A DNA stretch of 32,555 bases from Proteobacteria bacterium CAG:495 (GTDB lineage Bacteria > Pseudomonadota > Alphaproteobacteria > RF32 > CAG-239), in contig HF995322.1 in NCBI GenBank assembly GCA_000432275.1, positions 23,300-55,854 of the forward strand, written 5' to 3'. A program made the translations under genes and the position numbers. The notes beneath the pieces were generated by a model that saw only the letters and a list, made by a program, of their open reading frames with translations, did not search any database and was not told the origin of the DNA. Shown piece after piece: positions 7,519-14,242 of this stretch. Positions within the stretch are counted from its first letter, which is position 1; the number at the start of each line of letters is the position of its first letter.

Positions 7519-8142
7519 TTACAACGAAAGCTCTATCGTTCTGCATAACTGGGCATTCAGCTGTCTGGCGTTGTTAAGCGCCTCTCTGGCCCGTTCGGCA
7601 AGAACCGGATATTTTTCTTTCCATTTGTTAAAAAAGCGACGGTTAAAGTTTTCCCAGAAACCGTCTCCAAGTTCATCTCCGAACTTTTTGTAATGAAAGT
7701 AAATATCCCAAACAAGCGTCACCAAACAGTCTTCCGCCATCGAAACTTCCTGAACCGCGCCATTGCGCTCCGAGACCCGGCGTTTGACGTCGCCGTTCCA
7801 TAACCTTGCCATTTCCGGCATCAACAAAAGTTCCAACAGCTTGTTGCCGTCCACATAAACCGCCTTGCCGCCGATTCCGTGCGCGATGATATAAACGATT
7901 TCAGGTTCCATCCCGCTGACCAGTTCGCTGTTTTCCAACAAAAAGGAGATAAACTCGTTAACGTCAATCCCTTCCTTATTGAGAAACTCGTACTTGGAAT
8001 CAAATGACTTCCGCATCATTTTAATCAATTCGGCACGGCAGTCTTCTAAGAGGCCGAACAACACTTTTGACTTTCTGACATCCTTAAGCTGATTAAGGCT
8101 TTCCAACGTTTCCTTAATCTGATTATAAACTTTCAGTTTCAT
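7519..8142 (-). CDS. Hypothetical protein, 207 aa, accessory array
   Basis: Unrecognised. It is predicted cytoplasmic and mostly helical, with no signal peptide. Segments include ETLESLNQLKDVRKSKVLFGLLEDC at the N-terminus, MEPEIVYIIAHGIGGKAVYV in the middle and a Trp/Phe-rich part (WDIYFHYKKFGDELGDGFWENF) before a helical C-terminus. It is a separate unit with promoter B 51 bp upstream and a strong terminator downstream. The ATG has no Shine-Dalgarno. No similarity to the neighbouring array proteins is apparent by eye. Confidence 0.72.
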   Translation of the reverse strand: MKLKVYNQIKETLESLNQLKDVRKSKVLFGLLEDCRAELIKMMRKSFDSKYEFLNKEGIDVNEFISFLLENSELVSGMEPEIVYIIAHGIGGKAVYVDGNKLLELLLMPEMARLWNGDVKRRVSERNGAVQEVSMAEDCLVTLVWDIYFHYKKFGDELGDGFWENFNRRFFNKWKEKYPVLAERAREALNNARQLNAQLCRTIELSL

Positions 8143-8192
8143 AAGTTATGTTTTAGGGTTAATAATTTCTCTTTTATAAATTTATCGCATTT

Positions 8193-8221
8193 AATATAAG
8201 CTTTTTAGACAAAAGTGTCAA
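8193..8221 (-). promoter_or_regulatory. Promoter B of the accessory array (for the gene at 7519-8142)
   Basis: Minus-strand TTGACA (8216-8221), 17-bp spacer, TATATT (8193-8198): close to the sigma-70 consensus. Shares TTGACNNTTTTGTCTAA with promoters A and C. The predicted leader is about 45 nt. Confidence 0.8.
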
Positions 8222-8238
8222 CCACAGATAGCAGGCAT

Positions 8239-8265
8239 AAAAAAAGAGATGTCTCACGACACCTC
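8239..8265 (-). terminator. Rho-independent terminator after the 158-residue hypothetical gene
   Basis: Eight-pair stem (8246-8253 with 8258-8265) that is fully paired, with one G-U, only when read as minus-strand RNA. T7 follows. It therefore serves the minus-strand gene ending at 8317. Confidence 0.8.
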
Positions 8266-8316
8266 TTTCCTAAAATGACTAAACTAATAAAATTCATCCT
8301 CACGGACTGCTCTGGA

Positions 8317-8793
8317 CTAAACAATTGTTTCATCTTTCAACAGCCATTGTCGAAAGCTTGTCTCAAATTCCTGATCCACCGTCTCCGTCACATATTTAAC
8401 CAATATGTTGTTTTTCGCAAATAATTTGATTATCGCCGCCTCGTCTTCCGAACCGGAAAAACCAGAGTTTTGCGAAACCTCTGTCACCAGCTTGATGACC
8501 TTGTCTTCAATTCCTTCTGCCAATTCGGGATGTTCTCTCAGCAAATTCCAAATAACGATTGAGCCGCAATAATGAATTTCGGCTGCCGTCGTCGGAAACG
8601 TGGCCTGAAAATGATGTTTCAAAACGCTTCTGTGCGTACGCATCATCTCACCTGCCGAAACCGTATCTTTTTGCAAAATTCCTTTGTCGGTATCAACGGA
8701 AACCATCTCAACCGGCGTTTCATTGATTAAGGCGTTTTCTTCCAGCGTGCATAAATTTTTATACATCGCGGCAATTTGTAATGGATGTAACAT
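8317..8793 (-). CDS. Hypothetical protein, 158 aa, accessory array
   Basis: Unrecognised. A soluble, helical, acidic protein with no signal peptide. The middle has HYCGSIVIWNLLREHPELAEGIEDKV-like helices and the C-terminal part ends FETSFRQWLLKDETIV. Own promoter (C) and terminator, as with its neighbours; no Shine-Dalgarno before the ATG. Coding is supported by the frame and by the clean fit between promoter, start, stop and terminator rather than by homology. Confidence 0.7.
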   Translation of the reverse strand: MLHPLQIAAMYKNLCTLEENALINETPVEMVSVDTDKGILQKDTVSAGEMMRTHRSVLKHHFQATFPTTAAEIHYCGSIVIWNLLREHPELAEGIEDKVIKLVTEVSQNSGFSGSEDEAAIIKLFAKNNILVKYVTETVDQEFETSFRQWLLKDETIV

Positions 8794-8845
8794 TGTGATT
8801 TTATTTTAGTTAATAAATATAAATAATTCATTTTGAATGTCACCC

Positions 8846-8874
8846 ACGCTATCATAATTAGACAAAAGCGTCAA
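8846..8874 (-). promoter_or_regulatory. Promoter C of the accessory array (for the gene at 8317-8793)
   Basis: Minus-strand TTGACG (8869-8874), 17-bp spacer, TAGCGT (8846-8851). Contains TTGACGCTTTTGTCTAA, matching promoters A and B. Predicted leader about 47 nt, nearly the same as B. Confidence 0.7.
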
Positions 8875-8901
8875 ATAAAATTTTGCCCTGAACAAATGCA
8901 C

Positions 8902-8932
8902 AAAAAAACGCCCGATAGCTTTTATCAGACGT
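8902..8932 (-). terminator. Rho-independent terminator after the 81-residue hypothetical gene
   Basis: Nine-pair stem with three G-U pairs (8908-8916 with 8924-8932) and T7 on the minus strand, 22 bp past the stop at 8955. Its ATCAGACG arm resembles the terminators at 9285 and 9922. Confidence 0.75.
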
Positions 8933-8954
8933 TTCTTTTCAAACAAGCGGCAGC

Positions 8955-9200
8955 TTATTCCAAATCCCAGCTTTTCACAATTTGCCGCTGTTCTGCCGTA
9001 AGGTTTTTGCCTTCTGCTGCAATTCTGCGCAAAAAAATCTTTTGCAGCGCAATCCCTTGCAAAATTTTCTCTTTGCATTCGTTCCAGACGTAAAATCCGC
9101 CCTCAAGTTCATAAATCGCATAATGAGAAAATTCAGCCAAACTCTTTTCTGTCGAGACGATATTTTCATACACAGCCTCTAATTCTGCAAAATCATACAT
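8955..9200 (-). CDS. Small hypothetical protein, 81 aa, accessory array
   Basis: Unrecognised acidic, helical small protein (MYDFAELEAVYENIVSTEK at the start, QRQIVKSWDLE at the end). Several other frames are open here, but this one agrees with promoter D upstream and the terminator at 8902-8932 just past its stop. No Shine-Dalgarno is seen before the ATG. Size and position beside a small HTH gene would allow a role as a regulatory partner or small effector, but nothing in the sequence shows this. Confidence 0.6.
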   Translation of the reverse strand: MYDFAELEAVYENIVSTEKSLAEFSHYAIYELEGGFYVWNECKEKILQGIALQKIFLRRIAAEGKNLTAEQRQIVKSWDLE

Positions 9201-9235
9201 AGTCTAATTTTTTAATAATTAATGGTTTTGCCCAA

Positions 9236-9263
9236 AATATACCTGTTTTCATCCGCGAGTCAA
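9236..9263 (-). promoter_or_regulatory. Promoter D of the accessory array (for the gene at 8955-9200)
   Basis: Minus-strand TTGACT (9258-9263), 16-bp spacer, TATATT (9236-9241). It has the same TTGAC -35 as A-C but lacks their TTTTGTCTAA spacer. Confidence 0.65.
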
Positions 9264-9276
9264 TATCGTCTTGCAT

Positions 9277-9307
9277 AAAAAGAAGCGCCTGACTTTCATC
9301 AGACGCC
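9277..9307. terminator. Bidirectional rho-independent terminator after the HTH gene
   Basis: Stem-loop at 9285-9307 (GCGCCTGA paired with TCAGACGCC, with a small bulge), flanked by A-rich and T8 tracts on the two sides. It lies 13 bp past the stop at 9320 on the minus strand. Confidence 0.8.
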
Positions 9308-9319
9308 TTTTTTTTAGCT

Positions 9320-9553
9320 TCAACAGTCAACCAGTTTCACTGTCACCCGTTTCCGGCACAACTCAAGCAGTTTAAAAATAAAAAACACCTTTGCCCCATG
9401 TCCTTCTTCCAGCTGGCGAAGAATATTTACCCGCTCAATACCGACAGCCCGGGCTGCTTCTTCAAGCGACAGCCCCTTTTCCTCGCGCACGCGCCGCAGC
9501 TCCGCACCGAGCATAATTTTTATTTTCTTTATTGCAGATTTATTTGCTGACAT
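9320..9553 (-). CDS. Small Cro/C1-type helix-turn-helix protein
   Basis: A 77-residue DNA-binding protein. The helix-turn-helix is ELRRVREEKGLSLEEAARAVGI followed by a recognition-helix region ERVNILRQLEEG, the layout of the Cro/C1 (HTH_3) family. The ATG at 9553 has AAGGAT 7 bp upstream; the frame is open to 9622 but that extension has no ribosome site. Unlike its four downstream neighbours, this gene does have a Shine-Dalgarno. A short hydrophobic C-terminus (KVFFIFKLLELCRKRVTVKLVDC) may be a dimer interface. It is the only recognisable regulator in the array; its targets are unknown. Confidence 0.8.
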   Translation of the reverse strand: MSANKSAIKKIKIMLGAELRRVREEKGLSLEEAARAVGIERVNILRQLEEGHGAKVFFIFKLLELCRKRVTVKLVDC

Positions 9554-9750
9554 AACTTTAATCCTTTTTGTTTTTGTAATTTCACCGCCTGAAAATAAGG
9601 CGGCGGGAGCTACAACAGCCAAAAAGAAACTGCCCGTATATTTCCTTTACAGGTATTTTATTCCCCGGACTCCCACCATACAAGATGACAAGAAATCCGC
9701 AGCTATCGGGTGCGTTTTCCGCTTTTTGGAGCTTGTAGACTCTGTTTTTA

Positions 9751-9779
9751 GCAATAAAGAATTTTCACGGTTAAGTCAA
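9751..9779 (-). promoter_or_regulatory. Possible promoter E, for the HTH gene
   Basis: Minus-strand TTGACT (9774-9779), 17-bp spacer, TATTGC (9751-9756). The leader to the ATG would be about 190 nt, which is long, so a nearer promoter is possible. Confidence 0.45.
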
Positions 9780-9914
9780 ATAAAAAACACGCCCTCCCTC
9801 ACGATTTCTCCCGCCTTTCATTGCCGGCTTTGTTTAAGGCGTCTCTTTCTTACACCGCCCCACTTCACACGCATTCCCGTTTCTTTTCCCTTTCTCCTCT
9901 TTTTCTGGTTGCCG

Positions 9915-9950
9915 CAAAAAAGAGGCGCTTGACTTTCGCCAGACGCCCCT
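9915..9950 (-). terminator. Rho-independent terminator after ppdK
   Basis: GC-rich stem-loop at 9922-9950 (AGGGGCGTCTGGC paired with GTCAAGCGCCTCT on the minus strand, with one mismatch) followed by T6. It ends the ppdK transcript 41 bp past the stop and closely resembles the hairpin at 9285-9307. Confidence 0.8.
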
Positions 9951-9991
9951 TTCGCAATTTTTGCTCTAAACGAGCTTATTATGCACGATTT

Positions 9992-12682
9992 TTAGCAAGC
10001 TTTCTTGCAGCAGCAAGAACCTTCCTCTTTCTTATCGTTCTTGTGACGAACCGCAGCCTGAGCAGCAGCCAGACGGGCTACCGGTACGCGGAACGGAGAG
10101 CATGAAACATAATTCATGCCACAAGTCTGGAAGAAGTCGATAGATGCCGGATCACCGCCATGCTCACCGCAAACGCCCAACCAGATTTTCGGATTAGAGC
10201 AGCGTGCTTTTTCGCAAGCCAGTTTAACCAGGCAGCCAACGCCTTCAACATCGATAGATGCGAACGGATCGGCAACATAAACGCCGCGGGCACGATATTC
10301 GTCCAAGATGGCGCCAGTATCGTCACGGCTCATACCCAAAGTAGTCTGGGTCAGGTCGTTGGTACCGAAACCGAAGAATTCGGCAGACTGAGCCAACTCG
10401 TCAGCTTTCAGGGCTGCACGCGGCAATTCAATCATTGAACCAACTTCGTAAACGACTTTTTTGCCTTTTTCTGCAAAGACTTTTTCAGCCGTGGTATCAA
10501 TAATGTTTTTAACAATATCGAGTTCTTTCTTAGAACCTGTCAGAGGAACTTCGATTTCCGGCAAAACTTTAATACCGGCATCGGCACATTCAATGGCAGC
10601 TTCCAAAATGGCACGGGTCTGCATCTCGCAAATTTCCGGATAGGTAATCGGCAGACGGCATCCGCGGTGACCCAACATCGGGTTAGCTTCGTGCAGAGAG
10701 TCGGCACGGTTCTTAACCTGTTGCAGAGTCATGCCCATTTTGTCGGCCAGTTCCTGCATTTCAGCATCGGTATGCGGCAGAAATTCGTGCAAAGGAGGAT
10801 CCAACAGACGAATAACGACCGGCATGCCTTCCATAATCTTGAACAGGTCTTTGAAGTCCTGTTTCTGATACGGCAGCAAGCGGGCTAAAGCGGCACGGCG
10901 GCCTTCTTCATTGTCAGACAAAATCATTGCACGCATATCGGGAATACGGGCGGCATCAAAGAACATATGTTCGGTACGAGCCAAACCGATACCCTGAGCA
11001 CCGAAGTCACGGGCTGTCTGAGCGTCTTTCGGAGTTTCGGCGTTAGCGCGAACTTCCATTGTGCGGATTTCATCAACCCAGCTCATCAGCTTACCGAAGT
11101 TACCGGTATTGGTGTCAGCCTTAACGGTCGGAACCTGGCCTTCAATAATCTGGCCTTTACCGCCGTCCAGAGATACCCAGTCGCCTTCTTTGATAACGGC
11201 GCCGGACTTGGTCGTCATGGTTTTGTCTTTGTAGCTGATGGTAATGTCGTGAGAGCCGGAAACGCAGGGAGTACCCATACCGCGGGCAACCACGGCTGCG
11301 TGAGATGTCATACCGCCGCGGGCTGTAATAACGCCCTGAGAAGCATGCATACCGCCGATATCTTCCGGAGAAGTCTCATTACGGATAAGGATAACTTTTT
11401 CGCCCTTGGCAGCCCAATTTTCAGCATCTTCGGCACAGAAAACGGCACGACCGACGGCAGCACCCGGAGATGCCGGCAAACCGGTAGCAATAACGTTTTT
11501 GGGAGCTTTCGGATCCAACATCGGGTGCAGCAACTGGTCAAGCTGTTCGGCTCCAACGCGCATAATGGCTTCTTCTTTGTTCAACAGGCCTTCTTCAACC
11601 ATTTCAACGGCCATACGGACAGCAGCGGCAGCGGTACGTTTACCGTTACGGCATTGCAGCATCCAAAGTTTGCCGTGTTCAATGGTGAACTCCATATCCT
11701 GCATATCTTTATAGTGTTTTTCAAGATTGTTGCGAACGTCAACCAATTCCTGATACAGGTGCGGCCATTTTTCTTCCAGAGAAGTACCGTCACCTTTGGA
11801 GGCCATCGGTTGCGGTGTACGAATACCTGCCACAACGTCTTCACCCTGTGCGTTTACAAGATATTCGCCGTAATAAACGTTTTCACCGGTAGCCGGGTCG
11901 CGAGAGAAGCAAACGCCGGTAGCGCAGTCATCGCCGGCATTGCCGAATACCATGGTCTGAACGTTGACGGCTGTACCCCAGTCGCCCGGAATGTTGTTCA
12001 GTTTACGATAAGTGATGGCACGGTCAACCATCCAGGAACCGAATACGGCGCCGATACCGGCCCACAACTGTTCCCAGGGATCCTGCGGCACAACCTTGCC
12101 CAGTTTGTTACCGATTTCTTTGTATTCTTTAACCAACTCTTTGAGGTCTTCGGCGGTCAAATCAGTATCAGACTTGTAACCTTTGGACTTTTTCATATTT
12201 TCCAGAGCTTCTTCATAAAGATCCAGATCAGCACCCAAAACAACGTCAGAGAACATCTGTAGGAAACGACGATAAGAGTCGTAAGCAAATCTCTCGGAAC
12301 CGGAAGCCTTAGCCAGAGCTTTAACCGTCTCGTCATTCAAACCGAGGTTCAAAACGGTATCCATCATACCCGGCATGGAAACGCGGGCACCGGAACGAAC
12401 CGAGAACAGCAACGGGTTATTGGCGTCAGCAAATTTTTTGCCCATAATTTTTTCAACATGAGCGACAGCTTCCTTAACCTGATCTTTCAAATCAGAGGGA
12501 TAGGTGTGGTTATTGTTGTAATAATATGTGCAGACTTCAGTTGTAACTGTAAATCCGGGAGGTACCGGCAAACCGACTTTGTTCATTTCAGCCAGGTTAG
12601 CACCTTTACCGCCCAGGAGATTACGCATGCTGGCGTCGCCTTCGGCTTGGCCATTACCAAATGTATATACCCATTTACTCAT
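9992..12682 (-). CDS. ppdK: Pyruvate, phosphate dikinase
   Basis: PPDK interconverts pyruvate, ATP and Pi with PEP, AMP and PPi, linking glycolysis and gluconeogenesis. The order is N-terminal nucleotide-binding domain (GGKGANLAEM, PVPPGFTVTTEVC, LLFSVRSGARVSMPGMMDT), the swivelling phosphohistidine domain (GGMTSHAAVVARGMG, His461), and the C-terminal PEP/pyruvate barrel (FGFGTNDLTQTTLG, then VCGEHGG with catalytic Cys838). The 896-residue length is slightly above usual because of an extra tail ending GSCCCKKAC. AAGGAG lies 11 bp upstream of the ATG. It is a single-gene unit, with its own terminator. Confidence 0.97.
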   Translation of the reverse strand: MSKWVYTFGNGQAEGDASMRNLLGGKGANLAEMNKVGLPVPPGFTVTTEVCTYYYNNNHTYPSDLKDQVKEAVAHVEKIMGKKFADANNPLLFSVRSGARVSMPGMMDTVLNLGLNDETVKALAKASGSERFAYDSYRRFLQMFSDVVLGADLDLYEEALENMKKSKGYKSDTDLTAEDLKELVKEYKEIGNKLGKVVPQDPWEQLWAGIGAVFGSWMVDRAITYRKLNNIPGDWGTAVNVQTMVFGNAGDDCATGVCFSRDPATGENVYYGEYLVNAQGEDVVAGIRTPQPMASKGDGTSLEEKWPHLYQELVDVRNNLEKHYKDMQDMEFTIEHGKLWMLQCRNGKRTAAAAVRMAVEMVEEGLLNKEEAIMRVGAEQLDQLLHPMLDPKAPKNVIATGLPASPGAAVGRAVFCAEDAENWAAKGEKVILIRNETSPEDIGGMHASQGVITARGGMTSHAAVVARGMGTPCVSGSHDITISYKDKTMTTKSGAVIKEGDWVSLDGGKGQIIEGQVPTVKADTNTGNFGKLMSWVDEIRTMEVRANAETPKDAQTARDFGAQGIGLARTEHMFFDAARIPDMRAMILSDNEEGRRAALARLLPYQKQDFKDLFKIMEGMPVVIRLLDPPLHEFLPHTDAEMQELADKMGMTLQQVKNRADSLHEANPMLGHRGCRLPITYPEICEMQTRAILEAAIECADAGIKVLPEIEVPLTGSKKELDIVKNIIDTTAEKVFAEKGKKVVYEVGSMIELPRAALKADELAQSAEFFGFGTNDLTQTTLGMSRDDTGAILDEYRARGVYVADPFASIDVEGVGCLVKLACEKARCSNPKIWLGVCGEHGGDPASIDFFQTCGMNYVSCSPFRVPVARLAAAQAAVRHKNDKKEEGSCCCKKAC

Positions 12683-12766
12683 GGTTTATTCAGCTCCTTA
12701 AGCTATATGTTAAAACGAAATCAATCGGGCAGATTCGCCCTTTTGACGAACTTAATTCGTTGCTAA

Positions 12767-12793
12767 GTTATACTAATGAAAGCGATTCTACAA
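12767..12793 (-). promoter_or_regulatory. Possible ppdK promoter
   Basis: Minus-strand TTGTAG (12788-12793) and TATAAC (12767-12772) with a short 15-bp spacer. The leader would be about 80 nt. Weak call. Confidence 0.35.
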
Positions 12794-12846
12794 GGAAAAT
12801 TTCGAATCTATCCTGAAATAGCGCTAAAATTCAGCCCGTTATGCAC

Positions 12847-12885
12847 AGCGGACGGCAAAACGGCCGCCCCGCCCTTCCGTCCGCT
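12847..12885 (-). terminator. GC-rich hairpin between the 301-residue gene and ppdK
   Basis: Perfect 9-bp arms AGCGGACGG/CCGTCCGCT around a GC-rich loop that can also fold. It lies 60 bp past the stop at 12946. There is no T-tract on the minus strand, so it may be a 3'-protecting or rho-assisted structure rather than a standard terminator. Confidence 0.5.
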
Positions 12886-12945
12886 TTAGGAGAAAAAACA
12901 TTGCCGATACCCCCCGAATGACCGGCGCTCCCAATGCCGTCCAGC

Positions 12946-13851
12946 TTAATACCCTTTTCCCGGAACAAACTGTTGCAGTTTCAATACCGGAAGCTTAACT
13001 TTTTTTGCTTCCTGAAACAGAGAATCTCTGGAAGCCTGCTTTTGGGCTTCAAATGCCAGAGAATCTTCGCGCACCTGGCGCCGATAGACCGTTCTTGTCA
13101 GATAATCGGCCATTTCGCCGGTGGCTTGTGCCGCATTGCGATAGTTTGTTACCGATTCCGCAGCATAAATCTTTACCGCATCGCGCCAATACTGTTTCTT
13201 GCTGACATAATATTTGGATTTGAATTTGGTCTGAATAACATGAAACATAACCATCGCCTCGCGCTCATTTTCTTCATCGCTGCGCTCCACGGCCGTTTTA
13301 ACCAAATGAGGATGCCGCCGGTTAAGTTTGGCCAACCCGGCCAAATTCAGTTTCATAAACTCAGACGATTGTTGCAAAAAGGCTTCGCCGTCGTTATTTT
13401 CGATTGAAGCCGCCATTTTTTCGCGTAACTCTTTGTTTTTAAGACGTATGTCTTCAAAAGACCAGGAATCAGCAATCTTCACGCCGATAGAATCCGTTAG
13501 CGAGTCGGAACTTTCAACCAACTTATAGTTTAGCTCCTTGGTTGTATACGCCTTATAAGGATTGATTCGTGCATTGACGAATTTTTTGTCATCAATCGCT
13601 TTCAAATCTTCATACTTTGCACCGCTGGGATGATGCTCGTAAAAACGAAAAACGCCGGCCTGCAATTCCAGTTCATGGATTCTTTTTTCATACTTCTGTT
13701 TAGCCGCGGCAAACTCCTGCCCCTGCCTCTTCATTTTCTGCTGCCACATATTCTGATTCGTTTTGAAGGCTCCGGCAGCCAGCAATACGATTCCGACCCG
13801 AAGAGCGAGTCGTTTAAATTTGGGGTTCTTAATCCAGCGATATTGGTCCAT
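12946..13851 (-). CDS. Unknown membrane-anchored, charged helical protein
   Basis: Unrecognised 301-residue protein. A basic N-terminus (RWIKNPKFKRLALR) leads into one short hydrophobic segment (about residues 16-29, VGIVLLAAGAF). A long, charged, mostly helical domain follows, with KMKRQGQEFAAAKQKYEKRIHELE looking like coiled coil. Further on come DDKKFVNARINPYKAY, and a C-terminal helix rich in Lys/Glu/Gln. The ATG at 13851 has GGAAAG 5 bp upstream and fits the promoter at 13887; an ATG at 13866 would leave almost no leader. Topology suggests a type II anchor with a periplasmic helical domain. Confidence 0.75.
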   Translation of the reverse strand: MDQYRWIKNPKFKRLALRVGIVLLAAGAFKTNQNMWQQKMKRQGQEFAAAKQKYEKRIHELELQAGVFRFYEHHPSGAKYEDLKAIDDKKFVNARINPYKAYTTKELNYKLVESSDSLTDSIGVKIADSWSFEDIRLKNKELREKMAASIENNDGEAFLQQSSEFMKLNLAGLAKLNRRHPHLVKTAVERSDEENEREAMVMFHVIQTKFKSKYYVSKKQYWRDAVKIYAAESVTNYRNAAQATGEMADYLTRTVYRRQVREDSLAFEAQKQASRDSLFQEAKKVKLPVLKLQQFVPGKGY

Positions 13852-13886
13852 TTTTCTTTCCGTCATTATAAAGTTAAGCTGCGCGA

Positions 13887-13915
13887 AGTATAGCGCTTTA
13901 AAACCCGGCTTTCAA
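13887..13915 (-). promoter_or_regulatory. Promoter for the unknown membrane-anchored protein
   Basis: Minus-strand TTGAAA (13910-13915), 17-bp spacer, TATACT (13887-13892). The predicted transcript starts near 13880, about 30 nt before the preferred ATG at 13851. Confidence 0.7.
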
Positions 13916-14242
13916 GCCATTTTTCGAAATTTTGGAAATTTTTACGACAAATCAAAAGTTACCAAATTATTAAAATTACATATTTTTTTGCCGGTTTTCC
14001 TAACTTTTGCTTGTATTTAGACAAGAAAAATGATATATTCATAATTGACAAATCCTATTATCTCTACCCTTATGTTTTACAATTATAAATCTTGGGAGTT
14101 TTTAAGATATAAACTAGCGTGTTTTTATTTTAAGAATCTATCGGCATAATCAGAAATCTATTTTCTTTTAACCGAGAAATGAGATCTATAGGATATTTGA
14201 GAATGAAACAAAAAAAAATAATAACAATAAAAAACAATCATT
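13916..14242 (+). promoter_or_regulatory. AT-rich upstream region of the foreign-looking lipoprotein gene
   Basis: About 330 bp, strongly AT-rich, without a convincing gene. Candidate plus-strand promoters are TTGTAT-17-TATATT near 14010-14038, and a Bacteroidota-style pair (TTG near 14045, TATGTTTT near 14070), the second being weak. The 40 bases before the ATG at 14243 are almost only A, T and C, with no Shine-Dalgarno. Confidence 0.45.

Larger units (their letters stand above)
9554..9991. other. Gene-free stretch between the HTH gene and ppdK
   Basis: About 440 bp. It contains the possible promoter of the HTH gene (9751-9779) and the ppdK terminator (9922-9950). Short open frames on the plus strand (for example 9726-9932) have Pro/Phe/Leu-rich low-complexity products and no ribosome sites, so I do not call them. 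Confidence 0.6.

Noticed and set aside
8806..9093. Alternative open frames on both strands around the 81-residue gene
   Set aside because: They cross promoter C or the terminator at 8902-8932; only the frame 8955-9200 fits promoter D and the terminator.
8955..9553. Toxin-antitoxin pair formed by the 81-residue protein and the HTH protein
   Set aside because: They are separated by a terminator and have separate promoters, and the 81-residue protein shows no toxin motif.
9726..10105. Two short plus-strand open frames before and into ppdK
   Set aside because: Pro/Phe/Leu-rich products with no motif, no ribosome site, and they run through the ppdK terminator and 3' end.
10967..12262. A 431-codon open frame on the plus strand
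   Set aside because: It is the antisense of ppdK, whose catalytic motifs are intact; the product has low-complexity Phe/Asn/His-rich text and no ribosome site.
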